Assembly: GCA_922989275.2 (NCBI GenBank)
Contig: OV277868.1
Span: forward strand, 77,924,216 to 77,988,215
Reading direction: 5' to 3'
From: Gari tellinella
Lineage: Eukaryota > Mollusca > Bivalvia > Cardiida > Psammobiidae
Length of the DNA: 64,000 bases
Below the pieces are notes generated by a model. The model saw only the letters and a list, made by a program, of their open reading frames with translations. It made no database searches and had not been told where the DNA came from. Shown in pieces: positions 21,320 through 35,600 of the stretch. Positions within the stretch are counted from its first letter, which is position 1. Every line of letters begins with the position of its first letter. The position numbers were made by a program, and so were the translations under genes.

Positions 21320-21715
21320 AATCACTCAGTCCATTCGTCCACCAGTGTGTCTGTCCGGAGCAAAACTCGGCAATCCTTCAACGAAACTAACTTGAATTAT
21401 GCAGTATTGTTGACTACCATCAGATGACGTGCACCTGCGATTGCCATTCTGATTCGCCATTTTGTTCTTGAAATATCTCCCCTTTGTAATTTTAAAAGAT
21501 AAATTTTGTCCGGAGCTTTACTCTGCTATCCTTCGACAGAACTTCTTTTTTATTACACGTATGTAGTATTGTTGATCACCATTTGAAGTTGTGCACCTGC
21601 GATTGCATTTATTTTCGTCGTTTCGTTATACATAGAATTAACTATATCTACCATTTCGTAATTTTAAAACATTAACTTTTTCCAGAGATAAACTATGCCA
21701 TCCATCAACAGAACT
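21320..21715. repeat. Diverged tandem repeat, about 170 bp period
   Basis: Three related units share TGTCCGGAGC, ATCCTTC.ACAGAAC, AGTATTGTTGA, TGCACCTGCGATTGC and CTCCCCTTTGTAATTTTAAA. Non-coding. Confidence 0.6.
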
Positions 21716-21716
21716 T

Positions 21717-22755
21717 TTGCTCGCCTGTACGAAGTACATGACGAGCTATTGCAATACCCCGGTGTAGTCGTCGTCGTCGTCGGCGTCGTCGTCGTGAATG
21801 GCGTAAACAATCTATAACTTCTAAGTCCCTTGAGGTATTGCTTTCATAGTTGGTATGTGTGTGTTTATGGCCAAGACCTTTCCATGCACAGAAAAGGTTT
21901 GGACCCCTGTGACCTTGACTTTGAACTGAAGGCCCGCGTTTAGGTTTCGAAATCTGTGTTTAGGTTTCGAAAAAATGCCCATAACTTCTATGTCCCTCGA
22001 GGTATTGCTTTCATAGTTGGTATGTGTGTGTGTATGGAAAAGGCCTTTCCATGCACAGAACAATTTGGACCCATGTGACCTTGACCTTGAACTTAGGGCC
22101 CGCGTTTAGGTTTCGAAATCTGTGTTTAGGTTTCGAAAAATGCCAATAACTTATATGTCCCTTGAGGTATTGCTTTCATAGTTGGCATGTGTGTGTATAT
22201 GGACATGACCTTACCATGCACTGAAAAATTTGGACCCCTGTGACCTTGACCTTGAACTGAAGGCCCGCGTTTAGGTTCCGAAATCTGTGTTTAAGTTTCC
22301 AAAAATGCTTATATTTCCTATGTCCCCTGAGGTGTAACTTCATACATGTATTTGATGTTCATGTGTATATGGACAAGACCTTTCCATGCACAGAAAAATT
22401 TGGACCCCTCTGACCTTGACCTTGAACTTAAGGCCCGCGTTTAGGTTTCGAAATCTGTGTTTAGGTTTCGAAAAATGCCTATAACTTCTATGTCCCGTCA
22501 TAGTTGGTATGTGTGTGTATATGGACAAGACCTTTTTATGCACAGAAAAATTTGGATCCCTGTGACCTTGACCTTGAACTTAGATTTCCTATGTCCCCTG
22601 AGGTGTAACTTCATACATGTATTTTCATGTGTATATGGACAAGACCTTTCCATGCAAGCAAAAAGGTTGAACTCGGTGACCTTGAGTGTGCTTTTAAGTT
22701 ACTAAATGTGCCGATGGCGAGCTTTGTTGTCTCTCTGACAACTCTTGTTAACTCA
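21717..22755. repeat. Minisatellite, about 165 bp period, with (CGT)n leader
   Basis: About five units, each with TATGTCCC.TGAGGTATTGC, CCTTTCCATGCACAGAAAA, TGACCTTGACCTTGAACT and GCGTTTAGGTTTCGAAATC. A GTC repeat lies at 21765-21793. Every unit carries one copy of TGACCTTGACC, complement of AGGTCA half-sites. Bounded by GCTCGCCTG near 21720 and GGCGAGCTTTG near 22716. Confidence 0.75.
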
Positions 22756-24555
22756 CCTGTTTCAAAATAAGAAAATATCTGGATAATACAGAACTATTTT
22801 ATATAGCGGAAAATTGTGCCGCATAACACAATGGCCGTGCTTCAATACCCAGCTGCCAATTTACTGTAGTTCAATTGATCTGTATTTTTAATCGTTTCGT
22901 AATGTCGAGTCTGTTAATATTTTAATCGCAATCTTTCATTCTTGTTCGCTTTTTCGCAAACGTGACAATGTGGCGTTTTTGATAGTGCTGTGTCCGTCGC
23001 CATGTATAGTCCGTTTGTTCGTTCGCCGTCTGCCGTCTGTCGACAACAACTTCATTAAACAACATCTCCTAAACTGATGGATGGAATTTTACCAACCTTG
23101 GCAGGACATCTTTATATAGTCCTTTTTAAACGTTGTTCAAGTTGATCCGGTTCGTTGCAAATCTAGCTCACAACAGCTAAATATCGATTGTTTCAATGAA
23201 AATAAAAACAATCTTCTCGCTTAAAACCACAGTATACTGATTTTAGATATTTAGCTCAAAACATCACTTATATTTCCTCTATCAATATTGTTCAAATTGT
23301 GTCAATTGGGTTAAAACTTATACCGCTTTGGGGGTCTAGCATGTACATAGAGTTATATTGTGAAATCGTCAAACATCTGCCTATCTGAAACTAATATGGC
23401 CAAAGCTTTAATATTTGGAATGGTGACACTTCCATAGAACTTTTAACTATTTTGGTGAAATGGTTCCGGTCCGTTTCAAATTTACGTCAAAGGAACTAAA
23501 AATAAATCGTTTCAATGAAAACTTAAAACAACCTTCTTGTTTGACACATCAGTACCGTGAGTTTAGATATTTATCACAAGGCATCAAAACAGGTCCTCTA
23601 TCAAGATGTTAAAATGTTGTCTCTGAGGAAATATATGACTCCGCCCCGGGGTCTAGAATTTACAAAGGGTTATTAAGTGAACTCTCAAACATCTGTTAGT
23701 TTGATATTGGACACGGTGACACTTCAAGAGGTCCTTTACCAATATTGATGATATAGATTGGAACCGTTGCATAAAACCTCAAAGAGCCTTATTGTTGGGT
23801 ATCCCAGTTCCGAGAGCTTAGATATTTAGCACAAATCATATATATAGGTCCTCTGTCTAGTTTGGTAAAATATTCTTCTTGTGGTAAAAAATGACCATTG
23901 ATCCGGGAGTCGGTTATTTACATAGAGTTATATAGTGAAATCTTCAAACATCTTCGCTGGTCAGAGCTTTGATATTAGAAATGATAACACTTCTAGAAGT
24001 CATTTACCAATTGTGTTGACATGGTTTTGGTCCGTAGTATAATTAGGTCACATGAGCTGAAAATAGATCATTTAAATGAAAACTTAGAACCTAAAAAAAA
24101 AGTATTGTCTGAAACCACAGTACCCTGTGAAATATTCAAACATCTGCTACTCTTAAACTAATATGGCTATAGTTTTGATATTGGGCATGGTGACACTTCC
24201 AGACGTCTGTTGTTGATTTTAGTCTACTACATATCTACGTCACAAAAACTAAAAACAGATTTTTAATAGAATGTTCATAAATATTCTTGTCTAAAATCAC
24301 AAAGCATAATTTACAGCTCCTCCCTTGGGTTAAAATGACCCCGCCGAGGGTGAATTCCAGGTGAGCTTATAAGACTGCATAGGTCTCTTGTTATTATTTA
24401 AGTCACCCCCTGGAAAATATAAACAACTCGTCAAGTCTGGTTATTTATCATTCCCAGATGACTCGTGAAAGAAAAACAATAAAAAACGATTACACGTTGA
24501 AAATTCTGTTTTACTAAAATATGACATGTACTTTATATTATGTTTATACCTGTAG
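22756..24555. repeat. Diverged tandem repeat array upstream of copy 2
   Basis: From about 23000, units of roughly 260-320 bp recur with TTAGATATTTAGC, CCTCTATCAA.ATTGT, ACATAGAGTTATATTGTGAAA, CAAACATCTGC and GGTGACACTTCCA. The leader contains TGTCCGTCGCC. No open frame of note. Confidence 0.55.
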
Positions 24556-24669
24556 CTACGTGAAAATATACCGGATCTTCAACACATTTTCGATGCTAGA
24601 GACTATTCCCAAGTTTTGCTCTCAACGGATGAATGGCAGTCATATTTCACAGACCAGCCCCAACACCAG
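24556..24669 (+). CDS. Copy 2, first clear exon
   Basis: Acceptor ACCTGTAG, donor CACCAG/gtaatt, 114 nt, phase 0 to 0. It encodes LRENIPDLQHIFDARDYSQV... with no recognised domain. There is no Met, so it is not the initiating exon. Confidence 0.65.
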
Positions 24670-26616
24670 GTAATTGAATCGGGAATTAACCCTTCTCCCA
24701 ATGAATATTCATATGATAAGCCATACCGAATATTTATTCCATCGTTGGTAGAAACGACATAGGGTAATGCGATCGTCTTTGTGGAAAACGTTTGTAGTAG
24801 TCGAGTTACATGAATGCTGTTTTAATTCGCATACTCCTTGAACTAACAAGGAAATATATCCCTTTCCAATACAGTCTAGTCCATTTTCAAATGTTGCAGG
24901 TTCATTTTAAGAGTATATTGCAATTAAAATACACTGTAGCCTTGATCATTGGACTCCTTTATGTATCGTCTTATCAGCGTCTACATTGTGTGCGTAAGAC
25001 AATTGTAATTCTAAAATCAGTTGTGCCCACGGTCCCATATATAGGAAATACTATTAGGCATACAATGTAGACTTTGATCAGACGCCGCATGATGCGGCGT
25101 CTGATCAGAGTCTACACTAATTGCTAATAGGAATTTCAATATAAAACAAACTGAAAATGAAAACTTTTACCAGGCATCCCTTTGATAAAATATTGACTAA
25201 TCCAATATATTAACTTGGAAGATTCCACTTGGTTTAAATGAGTTAAATTGGGTCCCAGTGGGCGTAATGTCTGTAGCATAGACGCGTTTATTTGTAAAGA
25301 TTATCGCACTCTTTACTGTGTATGAATTATACAGGTATTGGCCTATCTCAACAACGAGGTTCGCATGGGCATCAAGGTTGGGGACTACAAGTTTGCCGAC
25401 GGGGATACTCCAATTCATATTGCTTCCAAAAGGGGACACTATTTTGTTGTTGAGAAACTTATTGACGTAAATGTGGACTTGATGGCGAAGAATGGCAACG
25501 GCAAAATAGCCCTTCAGGTAGCTTTAGAGAATGAAATGGACGCCATTGCAGCTCTGATGATAACACGTACAGATAAACAAGAGTATGTATGACACATGTT
25601 TATATTGTTGAAAGGCGTTAATCCTTACACTCCAAAATGTTTCATGAGATCTTTACACCTTCTCAATTTTGTTTTCTGCAATGTCGTTTCAAAGTTTGAA
25701 TAACATAAGGCAGTATGACTGAAGAAATTTCAAAACAAGTGTCAAACAGATTGCGTCCTTATCAGACACCGCGTTACCCGGCAAACTGTTTGCAACCCGC
25801 GTTACCCGGCAAACCTTTTGCAAACGAATTAGTAAGCATCATTGAGAGTGAAATGGTTAAATGTTCCCATTTAAACTGAATAAAAAAAAGTAATATAGGA
25901 AAATGTGGATACGAAATACTTAAAACTCAAAACTGTCTGTAAAGGAATGGGGGGAAATGATGCCTTCCCCACTGTCTATATATACTCAGCCAAAAAGAAA
26001 GAACCCACATTTGTATTCTAATTTTTAGCGTCTCATGTATAAACTGTTTTTTATTGTTGATTTATCGAAAGCGGCAGAGGACAAGGAATCATTGTGACTA
26101 AATAACTGGCACATTGTATTGAAAATCAAAGGTCTACAACTCTTTTTCTTGAAAACAGTAGTTTTGCTTAGAAATATTTTCCATAGAAGAAAAACGAAGA
26201 CACTTATATTCAACAACTAGAACTTTTTCTTACAATAAATAAAATCACATAAGACGTTCATTTATAAAAAAATGTCATGGCGTTATTAAGACTAGAAGTC
26301 TTATAAGATCAAATTACCTCCTTTTGTTTTGAAATAAAAATGAACTTTCTTTTTGGTTGTAAGGTTGAGGAACAGGTTTTACATTTTATGTACACTGTTC
26401 GTCTTTATAGCTGAATATAGGAGATAAAAGTGAGGTTGGGCGCCCCTAAACCTATGTTTAATCCCCCAGTGGTGTTTAATAATTAATTTATAATTAATAA
26501 TTGATTGCTACTGACCGTACCAAGGCGGGCTCCTATATTCACTTTGCTTTATGTTTGTCTTGCGTGTTGTTTTCTTTTTAGTGTGTAGATGAAGGAATGG
26601 TACTGCGCGTGTGTGG

Positions 26617-26647
<31 letters not shown>

Positions 26648-29600
26648 AGTTTGTTATGGTATGACTGTGTGTGTGTTCTGCTTGAGAGGTGGGGGTATTG
26701 TTTGTGTTGCGTTTCCTGCTTGAGTCTTTCGTATTTATTTAAGTATTTCGTTTTCGTTGCATGTGTCGTTTAATCTGAATATTTTACTGGAAAACATCGA
26801 TGAACGTTTGAGTCGTTAAAATCACAAACAAAACTGGAGTTGTTAAGGTACTTTAAACGATATGGAGCTTTAAATTGTACTCAATGTAAAGTCGATGTAA
26901 AAAGTGGGTACTTTCTGTTTTGGCTGAGTATATTTCAGGCTGTGTTATTTAACCATTACCTCAAAGCCTAAGTTTTGAAGACAGGTTACATTTTAAAGAC
27001 GGTTAAAAGTAAAACAGAAAGTTCTTAAAAAGCATTCGTCTATACTTTCAGCCTGCTTTTAGTTAGTCTTCTGTGTGTTATGTTCTGTACTTGCTAGATG
27101 AAGACTACTTTCGTTAGAGTTTAGATACGTAAAAGAAGAAGATGGATGGAACAATGAATTAGAAATGTTCTTATAATCGATTATAATATCCAAATGAAAT
27201 TTACAATGTTATTGACAGTTGATACTGAAATTGTACAACATGATTTAACAGTCAAACCGTACATCAAAACTTTTAAGACTATAAACAAAAATATACTACG
27301 GTTTTAGGTTAAGTTGCTTTTATATTCGAGGGCTTGGTGCAAAACTATTGTAACTCCTTCACAATTGTGAAGGAGTTACAATACTTTTACAACAAGCCCT
27401 CGATATACACATAATACTTTTCAGATTACAGTTTCGTGCCTCAAACAGGATTGAGGTTATGCCGAAAATCAATTTAGAAGTGTTTTGTAATAGATTTAAC
27501 AACAAAATTATACCATGTTTGGTTGAACATGTACATGCAATAACACTTGAAAGTATCCTAGTATCGATATTCACAGTTCAATTGATGATTTATTGAAACT
27601 GAAATGACTGAAAACGGTAGAGCCTTGTCAGAGATCGAGTAACTGGCCAGTCATCAAATTGTTTGGTGTACACCTATTTCCTTCCGGCTTAATTGTTTGG
27701 ATTAGCGAATGGCAGCATTACTAGACCCTCCCTTGTTCTTTCCTAATATGAAACGCAAAGCTCTCTGTCTATTGTTGTCCTGCATAATGTTAGAACTGCA
27801 ACTTTGCCAGACACCAATAACAGTAAAATCAATAAATTGTGTTAACTATGACGTGATTTTGTTCGCAAAATCTAAACTTAAGTATGCTTGAACTGTTACT
27901 ATATCACATAAACTTTCGCAGCTTAAAGTAAGATGGTATTATCCTTTCCGTTTACATTCACATTTCTTTAAACCGTTTTATACATCAGTTAGCCTACTTT
28001 TAAATGGTCGAAATAGAGAGGTTTACAGTATTATATTTATTATCATCTGATATTGTAACCGATATTTCGCTATGATATATTAATTTATTCTTGACAGAGC
28101 TCGTGAACTCTTTTTGACTAGTGGAAAGGGTAGAGAACCTCTAATTCGACTAACAGATTACTTCTCAGGGAAGTTCAGGGTAAGTATCTTGTTTAAAATG
28201 GCTCCTGTACTTAACTGGTGTCAGTCTATGTAATATTGTGATACGACCAGCAGCCAGTCTACCCTTACACCACAAGTACATTTTAAAGGACGCTTTAACC
28301 TTTTATTATCCATTTAATTGCTTGATGTTATAGTTTGAAAGGATTCTCATTTTGTCAGTTCGCAAAACTCATACTAAAGCATACTTTGATTTGAAGTTTA
28401 TCACATAAACTTTCCATCGGACAATAAAAATTAATACATTTCGTAGAAGATTCCTTTATTTCTTGTTTTGTGTTTTGCGCCATATACACCATTCCATTAC
28501 CCGTGTTACAGTGGAGAATCACGTACGCATACGCAAAGCACTAAAACTAAGAAAAGAACAACTTTTGGACAATTCTGATAATTCTTGTTTATCTTGGTGG
28601 CAAACAGTTTGGAGCCTGATCAGACGCCGGGTTACCCGGCCTCTGATCTGGCTCAAAACTGTTTGCACTGCAAATAATAGTTTTAGCGTGGAAAGAATAA
28701 CAGATTCTCCACTGTAAACCTTTCGCTCTCAATGACGCTTAAAAGCGCATTTGCAAAAAGTTTGGACTCTGATCAGGCGCTGCGTAACTGTATGACACTT
28801 GTTTTGAAATTAATTTATTCAGTCATTCTGCTTTATTTTTTAACTTTGAAACGACATTGCAGACAACAAAACTGAAGCAGACGACAATGAAACAGTAATG
28901 GGGTAACGTCTGAATTAGCTCAAAATTGTTTGCAAATAACACAGCGTATTAAGTAAACACGCATTTATATGGCCAGCACACCGTGTTCTCCTCTTTGAAA
29001 TAATGATTCGTACTTACTTGCTTGACATTATTACCAGTTGTTTGTTGAAGCCATCTTGGATTGTCTAGTTGAACAAGACACTGTGTACTATGATGTACTT
29101 GAAGCCGACATCCATGGACGTGTGCCTAGCGATAAAGAATTCGACAGGAATGAAACAACAGTGTTTCAGGCCCTTGCCCATTGGGGAGACAAGGTTCGTT
29201 CATTTGTTTTTCTTTTCTTCATTTTTCATTGAGACGTTCCTTATTCACAAAAAACATACCTCAAACAACTTTCAGAAACACCCACACGCTCTTGGAAACG
29301 CTAGCAGCATCGGAATTGGAAATAGTTTTGTACATGATCCTATGCCTATTACCTCGGCGTCTGTGCTAATTCTGAATTAGATAGATATAGTTTGCTTGGC
29401 ACAATACGCATTTATTGAGACGAAATAACGTGTTCCACACTACTTCAGTGTTTTTATCTAAACGTCATGTGGACCACTTTCATAATTATACAGTTAAATC
29501 CTTTATTCAGTATTAAAACGACTAAACGAGTTTTGTTTTCAGTGTATGGCAGGTGTCTTCTGAAACAGTATAAACAAAATAAACAGGAAACTCATGTAGG

Positions 29601-32600
29601 GAATTTCGGTTCTTCTTTCATGTAACTTGAACAAGTAATTTTACTGATTGTTATAACTGTTTTCAATGTTACGCTTAATCTGCGTCAATACAATGCTTTT
29701 GTTTTAACAGGCTATCATTAATCACGTGATTGTCCGAATATTGATACAGAAAAAATGGTTTGTATATGCAAGAAAGCAATTTATGTAAGTATCAGCAATG
29801 AACCCGTTTGATTGCGACTAAATATTGTTTTCTACTTTTTATGATGTGAACTTCTACAAAATTTCATGCATCTTCTACTGCTAATAAAGTGGAATAGTAT
29901 TAAAACCCCATACACCTTAGAAGTATTATAATTTTATTGAGCCAGCCTTTATTGAAAGGTCACCACCATTTTAAACACGTCTGATCATACATATTGTCCT
30001 GTAACCCTACCTATATATTTCGGTCACCTTGCGGTGAGATACTGTGACCGCTCTGTCCCCGTCGTGCGTCTGTCGCCCGTCTTGTGTCCGTAACTTTTTC
30101 TTTAAAGATCTCCATCTTGGAAACTTCAGGGGATTGTTTCTCCGTTGGCTCCAGGACGCAGTTCCTTTATAATAGACATAAAGTCAATTCAAATTTATTT
30201 GAAAGTGTTACAGTGGAGAAAACGTTATTCTTTCCCAATAAACGCGTTTACAATAAAACTATTATTTTCAGTACAAACAGTTTGAAGCCAGATCAGACGC
30301 CACCAAGATAAACAAGAATTATCAGAATTGTCCAATAGTTGTACTTTTCTACGTATTAGTGCTTTGCGTTTGCGTACGTTTGCGTTTAAACGGGAAATAA
30401 TAACATATTCTCCACTGTATTTGCTCTGTCTTGCCCACATGCTTTGAAATGGCATTTTGTCTTGTTACAGGTCTTTCTTTATTTTATACCTGATGACGGT
30501 ATTATGTATAACCTTTGCGGCAGCGCTGGCGGTGCACGCGAATGATGTCAGATACTATAACTCCACACGGGATGTAGGGCGAGCTATATTCGAAGTAGTA
30601 GGCTTTGTATTTGTAATACTTGGCTTTTTGATAGAGCTCCGAGAGCTCGTAAGGTAATGATGAGTAATCATTTGATCATCATGTGTTTATCTTTTCTCTT
30701 CTAATTCTTTTGCATGAACTATTGCGACTTTGAAAATATTTTAGTTAACCCTTTCATGGTTTAACTTATCGTGATGTTTATACCTTTTACCGACATATTG
30801 TCATCTGATTCAATGTTGTTGTCTCCAATATCGTTTCAAAGCTAATTTTAAGGCTATATAACTGACGTTATTCCAAAAAAATGGAAACAGTTTTGACCCT
30901 AATCAGACGCCGCGTTACGCGCCGTCTGATCTGGATGAAAACTGTTTGCAAATGCGCTTCATGACGTCTTTGAAAGTGAAAAGGTTAATGTTCATTTTAA
31001 GATATTTGTTACAAATCCTACAAGAAAAATCAGATTGAATAAAAAAAAAAAAAACCTGATCAGAATGCTCATAATGGGGCCTTCTGAGAAGGGTCGTCAC
31101 TTTGTTTGAAAAAGTGTTTACATTTTTATGCTTCCCTTTTGGTCGCCGCTTTGTCCGTCCGTCCGTGTAGTCGTCCGTCCGTCCGTCTGTCAGTACGTCC
31201 GTCCGTCACGTTTTTTTGTCCGGAACATATCTCTTGAACGGTTCACCGTAGGTTGATGAAACTTGATACAGAAGGAGGTTCAGTATACAAGAACCGTAAC
31301 TATGTCATCTCCCAATATTGAATTATCTCCCCTTTTCTCATAAAAAAATCAATTTTGTCTGAATCTTTTGTCCGGAGCATATCTCTGGACTGTTACACCC
31401 TAAGTTGATTAAACTTGTTACAGTGATTGAGGATGACATTAGGAAGTGCAGTACAGAAAAACAGTAACTCTGTCATCTCCCAAAAATAAAATTGTTTGGA
31501 GCATATTTCTTGACTGTTACATTGTAAGTTAATGAAACTTGATATACAGTGATACATGATGAAACAAGGAGGTGCAGTACACAAGATCCATGATTCTGTC
31601 ATCTCCCAATATTGTATTATCTCCCTTTTTAGCTCGCCTATTCGGAGAATGGGGGAGGGGGTTATGGAATCACCCAGGCGTCGGCGTCGGCTCCTGAGCA
31701 GTGCATTGTAGGTTCATGAAACTTAATACGGGATGAAAGAGGGAGTGCTGTACTCAAGAACCTCTGCCATCTCCCAATATTGAATTATCTCCCTTTTTCT
31801 TGTAAAAATCAAATTTTCTGAAGCCCTGAGCAGTGCATTGTAGGTTCATGAAACTTGATACGGGATGAAAGAGGGAGTGCTGTACTCAAGAACCTCTGCC
31901 ATCTCCTAATATTGAATTATCTCCCTTTTTCTTGTAAAAATAAAATTTTCTGAAGCCCTGTAACTTGATGAAACTTGATTATGCGTTACAGTATGACATA
32001 AAGAAGTGTAGTACACAGGAATTATAACTCTGTCATCTCCAAATATTGAATTGTCGACCTTTTTTCATAGAATTTTCATTTTTTGTCTGAAGCATATCTC
32101 CTGAACGTTACATCATAAGTTGATGAAACTTGATACAGTTTTCACCTACTAAACATGCTATACCTTTGGTATTTTCCTTGTGGGGAGCATCCGTCGTTAG
32201 GAACGATATTCTTGTTAATCATGATTGCATGCCGAGTTACTAGACGTAAAATCAGGAAACAAACCGGTTGCAAATGTAAACGTACTGGCTCCAAGGTAAA
32301 AAAGCATTTTGAGTTGATTTTAAGTTTGTTCTCAAGCATTTGATACGTCAGATTTGAGCCAATCAGATGATAGAGAACGACTACAGACTCAACTCATAAT
32401 CTTTGTTACATTGGACCCAGGCCAGGAAGGGGCTATATACATATATATGCATATGTGCAAATGAGATTTTGTGCCATAGATATTTAACGTGTAAAGTGTT
32501 GATTCACTTTCATAATTGTCGATAAATAATCAGGTATGTAGTTGTTGACACGCGAGCGGGGAAATCATTAATAATTTTGCAGCCAGCTTGAATCCGAATG

Positions 32601-35600
32601 AGACGCCTCGAAACGAGATTTCTAATCAGGATAATAAATTGTTTGCTTCTTTAACGTTTTTAAACAAAACGTATTACAGAGGAAGAAATGCACAGCATTT
32701 AAAGACGTAAGCCATTTTTATTACAAATACAGGAACAGACTTCAGTATTTGCGTGACCCTTTTAATTGGCTGGAAGGAGGTTCGGCAGTGATACTGATAG
32801 TGTTGCCACTCGTGAGGTATACCCATGTCCAAGCCCACTGGTATGTGTTTGCAGTCGGCTACTTCCTCTGGTCTGTCATCATTTTCAAATATGCTGCCAT
32901 TTTCAGGTAAGTAACATACATGAAATAAAATGAAATAAATGACATATTCCTGAAATTCAGAAGTTTAAATGCAATCCAAGTAGCCAGACGTTTGCACTGG
33001 ACATAACTATATAAGCAGACATTTATTTAATGAGAGGGACTTATGTTTTTATGTAGTTTGTGTTTTTCCGTGTACTCGTACCAATGACAGTAGTCGTATA
33101 CATGTATTTCACGTATCTAACATTTGTCCCGTTTATGGTAGCTTGGTTAAATGATTGTCCTTTTTGTAGTATAGTGTTGATTGTAAAATAGAGTGCTGTT
33201 TGGTCTTTGTGGGATGTATACTACTATATTTTCGCTCACAACATCCAAATCTCCATCTCGTAAAATAGTCCATGCAATGAAGCATTAATACTTTACAATT
33301 GCTGATAACATAAATATTTAGACATTATGTTTTCAGACAAACAGGGGCGTATGCTCAGATCTTGTGGCACATTATACATAGAGACATAGTGCAGTTTAGC
33401 ATTTTGTTTGCCGTTATCAACCTAGCGTTTTCTGGGTCCTTCTTGTTAGTTTTGAAAGGTGATGACAACTTACAGACCAATAGTGAAACAAGGTAAGACT
33501 ATTCACGACACTGTACGACTAGTGTTCTTCCGCGTTTTCATATGAAAGCATACAGAAGCTAACTTGTGAAAGATATTGCCCGCTCTTTTCTGACCTGGCT
33601 GACTTATTTTTTAGAAAAGAACAGTTTATAATGGTTAACAGGTAATCAAGTTAACGTTTGGTATATATTCGTACGTTTTCTTATTTGAGATAAGCACGTT
33701 CTTCGTGGAACAAAATACCGCTGTGCTAATTTTACTGATATGTTATTATTTCCAAATAAACACGTTTACGCTAAAACTAATATTTCCATTGCAAACAGAT
33801 TTGAGCCAGATCAGACGCCGGGTAACCCAATGTCTGATCAGGCTCCAAACTGTTTGCCACTTAGTTTAAATAGATAGTTAAAAGTTATGCTGCAATATTG
33901 TCTGCTTAAAATTGTCGTCTGCTGTTTTTCTCAAAGTTACATAATGGACATTTTGACAGAAACAACTCCCAGACGAGTGAAAAACAGCTTGAAACCTGAT
34001 CAGTACGCGGCGTCTGATCTGTATTCAAGCTGTTTGCAAATATAAATCAATTTCCCTCCCTATAACGACTCCCTCCGAACAACGCATACAATTGTTGTCT
34101 CCCATTGGGTGTCGTTGTAGAGAGGGACTTATGTATAGTATTACTGGTCATACAAACCTGTAACATACTGTGTCATATACGTCTGTGTTAATTTTCACCT
34201 CGTATGTTTATGGGTACAATTGTCTGTCTTAATATTATTCCTATATGTGTGCTTAAAAATAATGTTTAACTCTTTCACTCTCAATGACGTCACTAGGCGC
34301 ATTTGGAACAAAACAGTTTATCACTTATTTTGAAAGGTACGTCAGTTATTCTGCCTTAAATCTAACTTTGAAACGATATTGCAGATAACAATATTGAAGC
34401 AGACGACAATATGGCGGTGAAGGGGTAAAAACCTCACAATAAATTTGACCATAAAAGAGGTAAGGCCGCCTGGGTCTGACAGATACCGTAACTAGTAAAG
34501 AGTACTATACATGTTTCTAATATTTGTTAAGAATTGTATCACCAAAGTAAAAACGTCTGTATTTCAGTACTTTCTTTGGCATTATGTTTGTTGGACTACG
34601 AACGATGACCGAGGGTGAACCAGTTGTGAGCTACACAGGACCAGAAGGATATAAGTGTGTACCGTTATTGTATATTATTTTACTTAATACATATACTACA
34701 TGATGTAAATTCGAAGCAGAGTACTAGTAAATCTATAACATAACAGCGGAAATGATTATCAACTTTCTACATGCAATGTAATTGTCGTCTGAAAATATGT
34801 GTCATCTGCTAGAAGATTTATCTACAATTTCTTTCAGATGCATCACTAAATTGGCAAACAGTGTGGATACAGATGAGATGCCGGATAACTTGGCGTCTAA
34901 TCTGGATCAAAAGTCGGTAGTTCTACTGAGTTGCCGATTTGTGCATGAAACAGTATATAAAGATTTTATTGGGTCTTTCTTTCTCAGTGATTAGATAGAC
35001 GTCGCGACTTTACTAAAATATTGTCAAAGATGATGTCAAATCATATCAAATGAAATTAAATCTTGAACGAAGCTATTTGTAGATGTTATCAAAATTCCTC
35101 ACTTAGCGTGCAGAATGGTAAAATCAAATTGCAAAATAAACATGGTTGATAGCATTCACGTTTAAACTAGATGCCAGAAAGTACATGTATTACAAAAGTC
35201 ACTAACAAAAGGATATATCGACACGGGAACATGTTCATGTCTGAATAAAGGGTCCGCAATATAATATATAGTTAAAGTTAGTCAATTGAGAATTCAGAAC
35301 ACATTTTCAAACCATTTTCCAGCGATACTATCATCCGTTGGACAGAAATCTGTTTTTTGTCTAATTTTAAATAATTTCAAACGTCAAAACCTTTGATCCC
35401 ATCCACCTCAAAATCTGAATCGTCTGACATCATGCTTTCTAAGACAACAGTTTAAACTTTGGTGTCTTCAATCTTATACCATTCATTATAGGAATAAATA
35501 ACATATTTTTGACGTTCATGACGGTATGACTACATTAGCTTCGCAGGGGGTAAATTGCGTAAACGCCCGAAGGGCGTTTTCGTTAAATTTACCCCCCGAA

